The notes under the pieces were generated by a model, which was not told where the DNA came from, searched no databases, and saw only the letters and a list, made by a program, of their open reading frames with translations. A stretch of 35,998 nt of DNA from Luteimonas panaciterrae (lineage in GTDB: Bacteria; Pseudomonadota; Gammaproteobacteria; Xanthomonadales; Xanthomonadaceae). The position numbers and the translations under genes were made by a program. The stretch spans positions 1 to 35,998 of the forward strand of contig NZ_JAJAVH010000019.1 in the NCBI RefSeq assembly GCF_020511115.1. The letters run 5' to 3'. Every line of letters begins with the position of its first letter. Positions within the stretch are counted from its first letter, which is position 1. Below are positions 17,614 through 26,307 of the stretch, one piece after another.

Positions 17614-20508
17614 ATGGCACAGACCATCCGTTTTCGCCGCCACATCCTGGCCAGTGCACTGCTGGCATTGATTTCATCGGCCTCCGTGGCCGCACAGGAA
17701 ACCGAACCATCCACGGAAGGGAAGACCAAGGCCACCGAACTCGACACGGTGAGCGTCACGGGCTCGCGCATCAAACGCAGCGAGGTCGAAGGCCCCGCGC
17801 CGGTGACGATCATCACCGGCGAGCAGATCAAGGCGGAAGGTTTCACCACCGTCTACGAAGCCCTGACCACGTTGACCGAAGCCACCGGCAGCGTGCAGAA
17901 CGATTACGACTGGGGACAAAGCTCGGTCAACGCCAGCCCGCTCAACCTGCGCGATCTCGGGCCGGGCCGCAGCCTGTTGCTGATCAACGGCCGTCGCGTC
18001 GCGGACTACCCGATGCCGTATCAGGGCAAGAGCAATTTCGCGAACTACAACAACATCCCGACCGGTATCGTCGAGCGCATTGAAGTGCTGTCCGGCGGCG
18101 CCTCCGCGATCTATGGTTCCGACGCCGTCGCCGGCGTGGTCAACGTCATCCTGAAGAAGGACATCGACGACGACACGCTGCGCGCGCGTTGGGGCACCAG
18201 CACCGAAGGCGGACGCATCGTCAAGGACATCTCCTGGTCCGGCGGCAAGCACGGCGACAAGTGGAGCCTCGCCTACACGTTCCAATACTTCGATCGTGGC
18301 GAGCTGCTCGCCAAGGATCGTCCGTTCATGGATTCGGAGCTGGATCGTCCGTATCGCGCTAGCGGACCCGAGGATCGCTTCTTCGGCACCGTCTACCAGC
18401 ATCCGAGCAACGGCATCCGTTTGAGACGGGCCGACGGCAGTTTCTACTACGCACCGCCAGAAGGTGCCTGTGCCTCCAACGAAGGCGAGTTCTATACCCA
18501 GGCACGTCACAGATACGACCGCAACACCGGCACGGTGACGGAGCAGGGCGCGTATTGCGCCCAGTCGGCTGTATTCCGTTACTGGGGCTTGAAGAACGGC
18601 AGCAAGGACTTGTCGGGTTATCTGTACGGTAACTACGACTTCGACAACGGTCTGCAGGCCTGGGCGACAGTCGGTGTGTGGAAGTCGACCGGTGAAAGCA
18701 ACACCTTCATGACGGCCTGGGGCAGCGAGAACTTCTACGATCCGAGGATCGAGGGAGGCACGGTTGCCCTGAACCTGGCGAAATTCTTCACGCCCGGCCA
18801 GATCGGTGGCGCTGATAACGCGCTCACGCGTTCCAACGAACTGTCATGGGATCTCTCGACCGGCCTGCGCGGCACGATGTTCCATGACCGCTTCGACTGG
18901 GAGTTCAGCCTGGGGCGCGGCGAGTACACGGTGGAGGAGAAGTTCCCGTCGATCCACGAAGCCAGGGCGGCGGAATACTTCCTGGGGCCGTCGCTGGGAG
19001 TCGGTCCCGATGGCAGCACGACCATCCGCATGCCCAACTACGACCGGCTCTGGTATCCGATCTCGCAGCATGACTACGAGAGGATCGCGGTGGTCGGCCG
19101 CAAGCGCGCGGAATCCTGGATCACCCAGGGCAGCTTCACCATGAGCGGCAATCTGTTCGAAGGCTGGGCGGGACCGATCGGCTTCGCCGGTACGTTGGAA
19201 ATGGCGAAGCAGGGCTACAAGCTGCATCCCGATCCGAACACTTTGGGTGCCAGCCCCGTCTACTACACGCCGTTCGGCAACGTCGAGCAGGGCGGCGGCG
19301 AGCGCAAGCGTTACGCGGCGGGCGTGGAGTTCAAGATCCCGCTGTTGAAGACGCTGACACTGTCCACCGCCGCGCGCTACGACCGCTACGACGCGGTCGC
19401 CGACGATGCCGCCACGACTTGGAATGCCGGGCTCGAATGGCGCCCCTTCAGCAACCTGTTGCTGCGCGGCAGCTACGCCACCAGTTTCCGCGCGCCGGAC
19501 ATGCATTTCGTGTACGCCGACCCGAGCGTCAGCATTGCCGATCAGACCGATTACCTCACCTGCATCCGCAACGGTCGCTTGAACGGCGTCTGCAACCGGG
19601 ACGACTGGTTGGTCGACAACCCGGAGATCTCGCGCGAGGGTTCGGAAGAGCTGAAGTACGAGGAAGGCGATTCGTTCACCTACGGCTTCGTCTGGGACAT
19701 CATCGAGGGACTGTCGTTCAGTGCCGACTACTGGCGCATCAATCTCGAGAACCAGATCGACGATGTGGACGCCGACCAGGTGCTGAAGGACGAAGCCTAC
19801 TGCCTGACCGGACAGACGCCGGATGGTTCGCCGCGTGTGGCGCCGCCCAGCGAACGGTTGTGCCAGATACAGATCGCTCGCGTGACGCGTAACGCCGCTG
19901 GCGAGGTGACCGGGGTCGTGGTGGGGCCGATCAATCGTGCCGAACAGAGCGTCAGCGGTGTCGACATGTCCTCACGCTACCGTCTGGCGACCGATCATTG
20001 GGGCACCTTTAATTTCTCGCTGAACTACACCCATCAGCGCAGCTACCGGTCGCGCCAGTACTCGGGCGATCCGTTTTTGGAGACGCGAGATATTGATCGC
20101 AAGCCGCGCTATAAGGGGCGCGCCAGCGTCGCCTGGGATAGTGGAAAGCGCTGGAACGCGACGATCTTCACCGACTGGATCAGCGGAACGAGAAGCGATC
20201 GTTACGGCGGCTGTACGCCGTTCGCGGATGGTTTCCGTCCGGAAGCGGTCAACGGTTGTACCGATACCGATCCGAACAGCCCGACCTACAACCAGAAGAC
20301 GGAACTGGTGGATTACTACAACCAAGACAGGATCTACTGGAACGCCAGCGCGGGCTACAAGATCAACGACAACGCGACGATCAATCTCTACGTCAGCAAC
20401 ATCTTCAACAAGCACTATCAGGACAAGTGGTGCGGCGGTTTTGCGTATTGCGTCGCCGATCCGGTCGGGCGTGAGGTCGCTGCCGAGTTCGTCTACAAGC
20501 TGGATTGA
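17614..20508 (+). CDS. TonB-dependent outer-membrane receptor
   Basis: 964-residue transporter for energised import across the outer membrane. Residues 1-27 are a signal peptide (ILASALLALISSASVAA). A TonB-box-like ELDTVSVTGSRIKR follows. The plug domain (about 50-170) shows PVTIITGEQIKAEGFTTVYE, LNLRDLGPGRSLLLINGRRV, VERIEVLSGGASAIYGSDAV and AGVVNVILKK. The rest is a 22-strand-type barrel with many aromatic pairs. The protein ends FVYKLD, so the last residue is Asp rather than the usual aromatic. It lies 388 nt behind cutC and is probably transcribed from its own AT-rich promoter. Its position beside a fucosidase and a glycosylasparaginase suggests a glycan or glycopeptide ligand, as in the carbohydrate-use loci of Xanthomonas. 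Specificity cannot be read from sequence. Confidence 0.93.
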   Translation: MAQTIRFRRHILASALLALISSASVAAQETEPSTEGKTKATELDTVSVTGSRIKRSEVEGPAPVTIITGEQIKAEGFTTVYEALTTLTEATGSVQNDYDWGQSSVNASPLNLRDLGPGRSLLLINGRRVADYPMPYQGKSNFANYNNIPTGIVERIEVLSGGASAIYGSDAVAGVVNVILKKDIDDDTLRARWGTSTEGGRIVKDISWSGGKHGDKWSLAYTFQYFDRGELLAKDRPFMDSELDRPYRASGPEDRFFGTVYQHPSNGIRLRRADGSFYYAPPEGACASNEGEFYTQARHRYDRNTGTVTEQGAYCAQSAVFRYWGLKNGSKDLSGYLYGNYDFDNGLQAWATVGVWKSTGESNTFMTAWGSENFYDPRIEGGTVALNLAKFFTPGQIGGADNALTRSNELSWDLSTGLRGTMFHDRFDWEFSLGRGEYTVEEKFPSIHEARAAEYFLGPSLGVGPDGSTTIRMPNYDRLWYPISQHDYERIAVVGRKRAESWITQGSFTMSGNLFEGWAGPIGFAGTLEMAKQGYKLHPDPNTLGASPVYYTPFGNVEQGGGERKRYAAGVEFKIPLLKTLTLSTAARYDRYDAVADDAATTWNAGLEWRPFSNLLLRGSYATSFRAPDMHFVYADPSVSIADQTDYLTCIRNGRLNGVCNRDDWLVDNPEISREGSEELKYEEGDSFTYGFVWDIIEGLSFSADYWRINLENQIDDVDADQVLKDEAYCLTGQTPDGSPRVAPPSERLCQIQIARVTRNAAGEVTGVVVGPINRAEQSVSGVDMSSRYRLATDHWGTFNFSLNYTHQRSYRSRQYSGDPFLETRDIDRKPRYKGRASVAWDSGKRWNATIFTDWISGTRSDRYGGCTPFADGFRPEAVNGCTDTDPNSPTYNQKTELVDYYNQDRIYWNASAGYKINDNATINLYVSNIFNKHYQDKWCGGFAYCVADPVGREVAAEFVYKLD

Positions 20509-20523
20509 TGTTCGCCGCATGAC

Positions 20524-20552
20524 AGGCGAGCCCGAATCATTCGGGCTCGCCT
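20524..20552. terminator. bidirectional-type hairpin between convergent genes
   Basis: AGGCGAGCCCGAA-TCA-TTCGGGCTCGCCT is a perfect 13-bp stem with a 3-nt loop, 16 nt after the receptor stop. The converging hydrolase gene ends 37 nt further on. There is no T run on either side, so termination strength is uncertain, but the position fits a shared transcript end. Confidence 0.55.
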
Positions 20553-20588
20553 GCGGCAATCGGATCAGGGGGAATTAAGGCCACGATT

Positions 20589-22928
20589 TCATTGCGTCGG
20601 ACACGCGTGCGAGCACGGCGTGTCGAAAGCCGATGCCGGGAAGATCGGCACGTTGATGAAGGACGGGGCGTTGCGGTTGTGCTGGATGCCGTAGACGCCG
20701 CCGATCAATGTGCCGAATTGGGTCAGTGTCGGGAACAGATGCGGCGTATCGGCGGTGGTGATGGTGACGCGCAGATGCGAGCCTGCGGGAATCCTGGCGA
20801 AGGTCGGCGTCACCTCGATGTCGTATCGGGTGACCGCTCCCCAGAACAACGGATAGGTGAGTCCCAGCGGCGGTGCCGGTACGCTCTGCTGCTTCGCCTG
20901 GGTGAAGTAGGCGTAAGGCTGGAGCGGTTCGCCGTTGTTCGCATACCAGGTCCTGCTGGTGTCGAGCGCGCGATGCGATCCCAACAGCGCGCCGTTGCTG
21001 ATGGGAAATGAATTGCCGTTCGGCGCGACCTGTTCGATCGTCGCCACCAGTTGGATGTCGCTGGGCAACGTGCCCGGCAGGCGCGACAGCGAGGCGTAGA
21101 TCGCCGCATCGATCGGACCGGCGATCACCATGTCCTGAGTGAAGGCCGGTGTGGTGTAAGTCAGGCCGCCGAGGCTCATGGTCGAGTCGTTGCTGGAGCC
21201 GGTGTTGAGGCACGGGATGTCGACGCCGAACAGTCCGCTGAGCAGTGCCGGCGTACCGGCCCACCATTGATTCGTCTGCACGTTGCACGGAGAAGAGAAC
21301 AGCTTGTGCTTGAGCTGGTTGAAGCCGCTGCTGACCGTGGGCAACGACGTGGTGAGCAGGCCATCGTTCCAGGCGAAGCTGGTGGTGTCGGGCGAGCGCT
21401 GGCCACTGAAATAGAACTTGCTGGCCTGATTGCCTTGCAGCGGCCAGGTCTTGCCGCCGCGCCAGACACCGGCGGTCTGGTTGAGTGCGTCGCCGGGGCC
21501 GGACATCTGGTACAGATGCAGCGGGTTGCTCTCATGCCGCAGCGGCGTGTCCATGTCGTACAGCCAGGTGTCGAACCATTCCAGCATGAGCGGACGGATC
21601 ACCTGGATGTCGGTGGTCGTATGCGTCCAGTCGCCCATGATCAGCTGATAGCGCGGCGTGACGGCCTGGCCGGGCAGCATCGGCGCTTCCGCTGGCCGTC
21701 CCGCGGACAGATTCTGCAGGCCGACGTAGTTGTGCAGAGCGCCTCTCGGAAACAGATCGCGCCAGCTGCCCACGGCGAAGATCGGGATGTCGGTCGCGGC
21801 GATCTTGTCCAACTGGCTGGCCACGCTGCGCGAATACCAGTAATCCTGATCGTAGGCGCGTGGTCCGTTGAAGTTCGCCTCGAGCACGGTCGGAATGACG
21901 AACTGATTCCACTGCTGGACGTGCTGCAGCTCGGTCGGGATGAGATTGAAGATGCCTTCGGCGAGTGCTTCGGTATCGTTGTTGAGCACGGCCTGCAGCA
22001 CCGGACCCAAGGCCGGATTCACCAGTCCCAACAACGGAATGGTGTTGAGGCCGATCGTGTAATCGAACGCGACGTTGGGAATGCCGCCCTGCGTGAACAG
22101 CTCGCGATAGAGATTGTTGTCGGCGAAGATCGGGAACGCCGCCTTCACTGGCGAGCCTTTGGGCAATTTCGCCATGGTGTTGTAGGCCACCATGCCCATG
22201 TACGAAAGGCCGAACAGACCGACCTTGCCACTGGAATTGGGTAGCGAGGCGGCCCAGTGGACCATCGCGACACCGTCGGTGGCTTCCTTCGGCTGGAACA
22301 GTTCCCACACGCCTTCGGATTGGCCGGTGCCGCGAATGTCGCTGACCACCACGATGTAGCCATGCTTGACCAGGAACGGGACGTCGGTGGCGGAGATGCC
22401 GGCGACCTGGGGGCCGATCAGCGGATCGAGGATCGCGCCGAGCAGGGCGAGGTGGCCGGTGTTGTCGGGATCTAAATTGCCCGAGATTTGCACCAGCTGC
22501 TTGCCGTAAACGGTTTGCTGCAACAGCACCGGGAACGCGCCGGTGGCACGCTGGCCGGTGGTTGGATCGGTCGGGTAGTAGACGTCGGCACGCAGGCGCA
22601 CGCCATCGTCCATCGTGACGACGCGATCGGTGTCCTTGCCCATGCCATACAGCGCGGGGCGGTCGTACACGGCATCACCAACCGGAACGCTGTTGGCGAT
22701 CACGCCGCTGGCCGTCGTGGTGATCGGAGTCGATATCGCGGGATTTGTCGTTGTGCTGCCAATCGGTGCCGATTGTGTTTGCAGCAATGAGGGTACCGAA
22801 GCCGCGGCAAGCGCGGACACCAAGGCCAATGCAGCCAAAGACCAGAAAACCGGGTGCCGGCGTCGCGGCGAATTCCTGCGTGACGCCGTGTCTGTGTCCG
22901 GCGTGTCCTTCGTGCGTTGAATTTTCAC
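20589..22928 (-). CDS. CocE/NonD family alpha/beta hydrolase (X-Pro dipeptidyl-peptidase S15 type)
   Basis: 779 residues from GTG at 22928, chosen because an AGGGG/GGAG sequence precedes it and the frame upstream is unlike a protein. Residues about 27-45 (VFWSLAALALVSALAAASV) form a signal anchor or signal peptide behind basic residues, so the enzyme is exported or membrane-tethered. The S15 domain has DDGVRLRADVYYP, SDIRGTGQSEG and the nucleophile Ser242 in GLFGLSYMG. The likely acid is Asp391 (GSWRDLFPRG) and the base His436 (GDWTHTT). A C-terminal jelly-roll domain follows. Family members hydrolyse X-Pro dipeptides, esters or acylated compounds; the substrate here is unknown. A Ser/Thr-rich linker separates the anchor from the enzyme. 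Confidence 0.85.
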   Translation of the reverse strand: MKIQRTKDTPDTDTASRRNSPRRRHPVFWSLAALALVSALAAASVPSLLQTQSAPIGSTTTNPAISTPITTTASGVIANSVPVGDAVYDRPALYGMGKDTDRVVTMDDGVRLRADVYYPTDPTTGQRATGAFPVLLQQTVYGKQLVQISGNLDPDNTGHLALLGAILDPLIGPQVAGISATDVPFLVKHGYIVVVSDIRGTGQSEGVWELFQPKEATDGVAMVHWAASLPNSSGKVGLFGLSYMGMVAYNTMAKLPKGSPVKAAFPIFADNNLYRELFTQGGIPNVAFDYTIGLNTIPLLGLVNPALGPVLQAVLNNDTEALAEGIFNLIPTELQHVQQWNQFVIPTVLEANFNGPRAYDQDYWYSRSVASQLDKIAATDIPIFAVGSWRDLFPRGALHNYVGLQNLSAGRPAEAPMLPGQAVTPRYQLIMGDWTHTTTDIQVIRPLMLEWFDTWLYDMDTPLRHESNPLHLYQMSGPGDALNQTAGVWRGGKTWPLQGNQASKFYFSGQRSPDTTSFAWNDGLLTTSLPTVSSGFNQLKHKLFSSPCNVQTNQWWAGTPALLSGLFGVDIPCLNTGSSNDSTMSLGGLTYTTPAFTQDMVIAGPIDAAIYASLSRLPGTLPSDIQLVATIEQVAPNGNSFPISNGALLGSHRALDTSRTWYANNGEPLQPYAYFTQAKQQSVPAPPLGLTYPLFWGAVTRYDIEVTPTFARIPAGSHLRVTITTADTPHLFPTLTQFGTLIGGVYGIQHNRNAPSFINVPIFPASAFDTPCSHACPTQ

Positions 22929-23236
22929 TAGCGAGGCCCCTCCCAGGGTTGTCTGTTCCCTCGCTGAAATTCCTGTCGATCGAGGTCCTAGTCTTGGACC
23001 TTGCACGAGAAGCTCATCCTGAGCGAATGCGGACGCGGAATCTGGCGAGAGTGGTTGCGATGGACGCGTGCGATGCGTCCGGCGGCAGTCTCGCCGCGTC
23101 ATGGGAGGCGCGTGATCTCAAAAAGTGACAACCGGCTTAGCGCTTCGGGCCAGCCGATATTGCCATGCAGCATGGCCGCATGGTGCTGCCGATGCGGCGA
23201 ATGCGCGAGGCTTCGCCGCATGCGTATCGCGTTTGC
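22929..23236. other. gap between two minus-strand genes with stacked palindromes
   Basis: No gene is supported in these 308 nt. Near the end of the FadB/J-like gene there is a 10-bp perfect inverted repeat ATGCGGCGAA (23192-23201) with TTCGCCGCAT (23212-23221). A palindrome GCCATGC-A-GCATGGC (23162-23176) lies beyond it. Both lie just downstream of that gene's stop and may end its transcript, although no T run follows. No convincing promoter for the hydrolase was found. Confidence 0.4.
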
Positions 23237-25297
23237 TTATCGCAGTGCGGGCGAATCCCAGCCGGGACGCGGCGCGAAACGATCGCCGTACTTCGCCTGC
23301 AATGCCTTCAGCCGTTCCAGCATCGCATCGGCGCCGGTCTCGCGGATGTACTGCATCGGGCCGCCGCGGAACGGCGCGAAGCCGCTGCCGAAGATCATGC
23401 CCGCGTCGATCAGATCGGTGTCGGCGACCACGCCGTCGTGCAGCACGGCCACGCCTTCGTTGAGCAGCGGCAGAATCAGGCGATCCTCGAGATCCTCCGG
23501 CACCTTGTAGTCCTTCGGCACCTCGGGCTTCTTCGGCTTGCCGTTTTCCCAGACGTAAACGCCTTGGCCGTCCTTCTTGCCGCGCTTGCCGGGCTCCGGT
23601 GCCGTGGCCAGCGCTGGCGGTGCCTGCAAGCCGAGGAACGGCGCCAGTTCCTGCAACACGTTGTAGGCGATGTCGTGGCCGACCACGTCGAGCAGTTCCA
23701 CAGGTCCGAGCGGCATGCCGAACTTCACCGCGACCTTGTCGATCACCGCGCCGGGAATGCCTTCGGCATACGCCGTCGCCGCTTCGAGCAGATAGGGGAA
23801 CAGCAGGCGATTGAGCAGGAAGCCCGGCGTGCCCGCCACCGGCAGCGGCAGCTTGCCGATCGCATTGCAGAAGGCGGCCAAGCGTTGCTGCGTTTCCGGC
23901 GCCATCGTGTCGTGGTGGATGATTTCCACCAGCGGCATCAGCGGCACGGGATTGACGAAGTGCAGGCCGGCGAATTGCGCCGGGCGACGGATGTGCTCGC
24001 GCAGTTCGGTCAGCGGAATCGCGGAGGTGTTCGTGGTGAGCAGCGCATCGGGTTTCAGGCGCGGCTCGACGGCATCGTAGAGTTCGCGCTTGGCTTCCGA
24101 CCGTTCGATGATCGCCTCGATGACGAGATCGGCGTTCGGAATGCCATCGCCGTTGAGATCGGACTTCAGACGCGCGGCGACTTCCGGACGCTTGGCTTCG
24201 TCCTTCACTTTCTTCGCGAACAGTTCCTGCGCGCGCGCCATCGCCTTGTCGATGTATTCCTGCTCGCGATCCTGCAGCGTGACCTCGAAGCCCTTGTACG
24301 CCGACCAGGATGCGATGTCGCCGCCCATCACGCCGGCGCCGACCACGTGCACGTGCTTGATGCCCGATTCTTTTCCGCCGAGCGCCTTCATGCGTTCCTG
24401 CAGGAAGTAGATGCGCACCAGATTGCGCGCGGTGGGCGTGCTCGCCAGCTTCACCACCGTCTTGCGTTCGGCCGCGAGCAGCGACTGCATGCCGCCGCTG
24501 CTGCGGCGCCACGTCTCGATCATCGCGAACGGAGCGGGGTAGTGATCCTTGCGTGCCTTGCGCGCGACCTGCTTGGTTAGCGTGGGCGCGAGTGCCTGAC
24601 GCACGAGCCAGGTGTTCGTGATCCAGGCGAGGAAGCGTTGCTTGAACGGACGCTGCGCGCCCTTGTGAACGAGTTCGACGGCCGCGTCGAGCAATTGCGC
24701 CGGATCGACGACCTTGTCGACCAATCCGACCGCCTTCGCCGCGCTGGCGGACAGCGTGCGTCCGGTCAGCATCAGGTCGAACGCGGCCGGCGCGCCGATC
24801 AGGCGCGGCAGCCGCACGCTGCCGCCCCAGCCCGGAATGATGCCGAGCTTCACTTCGGGCAGACCGATGCGGGTGCCGGGATCGTTGCTGGCGACGCGAT
24901 AGCGGCAGGCGAGGGTGACCTCGGTGCCACCGCCCATGGCGAAGCCGTGGATCGCGGCCACCGTGGGGCAGCGCAGATCGGCCAGGCGCTGGAACGCGAC
25001 TTGGCCGCGGCGGATGGAATCGCCGATCACGCCCTTGGCGTCGAGTTCCTGGAATTCATGGATGTCGGCGCCGGCGATGAAGCCCTTGGCCTTGCCGGAG
25101 CGCAGGATGAGTCCCTTGGGCGGATCGATCGACAGACGCTCCAGCAGGGCGTCCAGTTCGAGGATCACCGCCTGCGAGAAGGTGTTGACCGACTCACCGG
25201 CGCGGTCGAGGGTCAGCACGACGATGCCGTCGTCACGCTGCTCGGCTTGCCAATGGCTGAAGCGCAGTCCGTCGAGCCCTGCAATCATGGGTGCCAT
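23237..25297 (-). CDS. FadB/FadJ-like enoyl-CoA hydratase / 3-hydroxyacyl-CoA dehydrogenase
   Basis: 686-residue bifunctional beta-oxidation enzyme. The N-terminal crotonase part has FIAGADIHEF, CPTVAAIHGFAMGGGTEVTLAC with Glu126 and GLPEVKLGIIPGWGG with Glu148, the two hydratase glutamates. The dehydrogenase part has the NAD site GAGVMGGDIAS (residues 320-330) and the active His446 in LHFVNPVPLMPLVEII with Glu458. The C-terminal LDVVGHDIAYNVL and GSGFAPFRGGPMQYI complete the fold. It hydrates enoyl-CoA and oxidises the product to 3-ketoacyl-CoA. No thiolase gene is adjacent. The ATG at 25297 is used; ATG at 25288 has a better-spaced GGATGG and may be the true start. A promoter candidate lies at 25395-25424. 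Confidence 0.93.
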   Translation of the reverse strand: MAPMIAGLDGLRFSHWQAEQRDDGIVVLTLDRAGESVNTFSQAVILELDALLERLSIDPPKGLILRSGKAKGFIAGADIHEFQELDAKGVIGDSIRRGQVAFQRLADLRCPTVAAIHGFAMGGGTEVTLACRYRVASNDPGTRIGLPEVKLGIIPGWGGSVRLPRLIGAPAAFDLMLTGRTLSASAAKAVGLVDKVVDPAQLLDAAVELVHKGAQRPFKQRFLAWITNTWLVRQALAPTLTKQVARKARKDHYPAPFAMIETWRRSSGGMQSLLAAERKTVVKLASTPTARNLVRIYFLQERMKALGGKESGIKHVHVVGAGVMGGDIASWSAYKGFEVTLQDREQEYIDKAMARAQELFAKKVKDEAKRPEVAARLKSDLNGDGIPNADLVIEAIIERSEAKRELYDAVEPRLKPDALLTTNTSAIPLTELREHIRRPAQFAGLHFVNPVPLMPLVEIIHHDTMAPETQQRLAAFCNAIGKLPLPVAGTPGFLLNRLLFPYLLEAATAYAEGIPGAVIDKVAVKFGMPLGPVELLDVVGHDIAYNVLQELAPFLGLQAPPALATAPEPGKRGKKDGQGVYVWENGKPKKPEVPKDYKVPEDLEDRLILPLLNEGVAVLHDGVVADTDLIDAGMIFGSGFAPFRGGPMQYIRETGADAMLERLKALQAKYGDRFAPRPGWDSPALR

Positions 25298-25394
25298 CCG
25301 TTAAGGTGAGGAGAGGAGGAGGAACTGTAAACGTTATCGCAAAGGCGGCTGAACAACGCTCGGCAGCCTCGGGGATGACGATGACAGGCTCCTT

Positions 25395-25424
25395 ATGATC
25401 CCGTCGAGGTTCTGGCGACGTCAA
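25395..25424 (-). promoter_or_regulatory. candidate promoter for the FadB/J-like gene
   Basis: On the minus strand TTGACG (25424-25419), an 18-bp spacer and GATCAT (25400-25395, four of six matches) would start transcription near 25388, about 90 nt before the gene. The rest of the divergent gap shows no gene. Confidence 0.4.
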
Positions 25425-25545
25425 ATGAGCGTTTGAAAGTCGGCTGAAAGCGTTTTCCTCCCGGTCGAGCGTGATTCACACGGACATGGCTTGCGGCAGT
25501 GGTGCCGCGGCCCCAGATGGGATGAAGCTGCGACGAATTGCAATT

Positions 25546-25573
25546 GGAACTTTCCCCTGTGTCGAAGGTCATA
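25546..25573 (+). promoter_or_regulatory. sigma-E-type autoregulatory promoter of rpoE
   Basis: GGAACTT (25546-25552), a 16-bp spacer and TCATA (25569-25573) match the extracytoplasmic sigma-E pattern GGAACTT-N16-TCNNA. The transcription start near 25579 lies 37 nt before the rpoE ATG. In the known RpoE systems the sigma factor activates its own operon from such a site. Confidence 0.65.
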
Positions 25574-25615
25574 TCGCCCAGCCAACAGGCAGGGCTCTCG
25601 AGGAGCACCGGCCCG

Positions 25616-26257
25616 ATGGCCGAAGTCGTGGAACCACAACAAGGTCGGCAGGAGCCCAACCAGGAACTTGACCAGGAATTGGTCAGGCGCGTGCAACGCG
25701 GCGACAGCGCGGCTTTCGATCTGCTGGTGCGCAAGTACCAGCATCGAGTGGCGGCGTTGATCGGGCGTTACATCTCCGATTGGAGCGAATGCCAGGACGT
25801 GGCCCAGGAAACCTTCATCCGCGCGTATCGCGCGATTGGTAATTTCCGTGGCGACGCCCAGTTCTATACCTGGCTGCACCGTATCGCCGTGAATACCGCA
25901 AAGAACCATCTCGTCGCCCACAACCGCCGTCCTCCCACGGAGGACATCGATATCGGAGATGCGGAGCAGTTCGATTCCGGCATACGCCTGCGCGACACCG
26001 ACACGCCGGAGCGCGAACTCGCGCGCCAGCAGATGGAACAAACCGTGATGCGCGCGGTCGAAGCATTACCGGAAGAACTCCGGCTGGCCATCACCCTGCG
26101 CGAAGTGGACGGATTGAGCTACGAAGAAATCGCACAACGCATGGATTGCCCGATCGGCACGGTGCGCTCGCGCATCTTCCGGGCACGCGAGGCGATCGAT
26201 GTGGAACTCAAACCATTGATGGACAGCGAAAGCACGCGGCAGCGGGCGGCCCGCTGA
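25616..26257 (+). CDS. rpoE: RNA polymerase sigma factor RpoE (extracytoplasmic stress)
   Basis: 213-residue ECF sigma factor that directs RNA polymerase to envelope-stress promoters. Region 2 shows LVRRVQRGDSAAFDLLVRKY, DWSECQDVAQETFIRAYRAI (the -10-binding helix) and FYTWLHRIAVNTAKNHL. Region 4 shows ALPEELRLAITLREVDGLSY and EEIAQRMDCPIGTVRSRIFR (the -35-reading helix-turn-helix). The ATG at 25616 follows AGGAG and gives the family length. The sigma-E promoter at 25546-25573 overlaps any longer reading, which argues against an upstream start. rseA follows after 50 nt, and mucD completes the operon. This order is the one described for the sigma-E operon of Xanthomonas. Confidence 0.95.
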   Translation: MAEVVEPQQGRQEPNQELDQELVRRVQRGDSAAFDLLVRKYQHRVAALIGRYISDWSECQDVAQETFIRAYRAIGNFRGDAQFYTWLHRIAVNTAKNHLVAHNRRPPTEDIDIGDAEQFDSGIRLRDTDTPERELARQQMEQTVMRAVEALPEELRLAITLREVDGLSYEEIAQRMDCPIGTVRSRIFRAREAIDVELKPLMDSESTRQRAAR

Positions 26258-26307
26258 CCGGACCCGACATTTTCCAGTCAAGACGTCAGGCAAGACACCC
26301 GAGCGAT

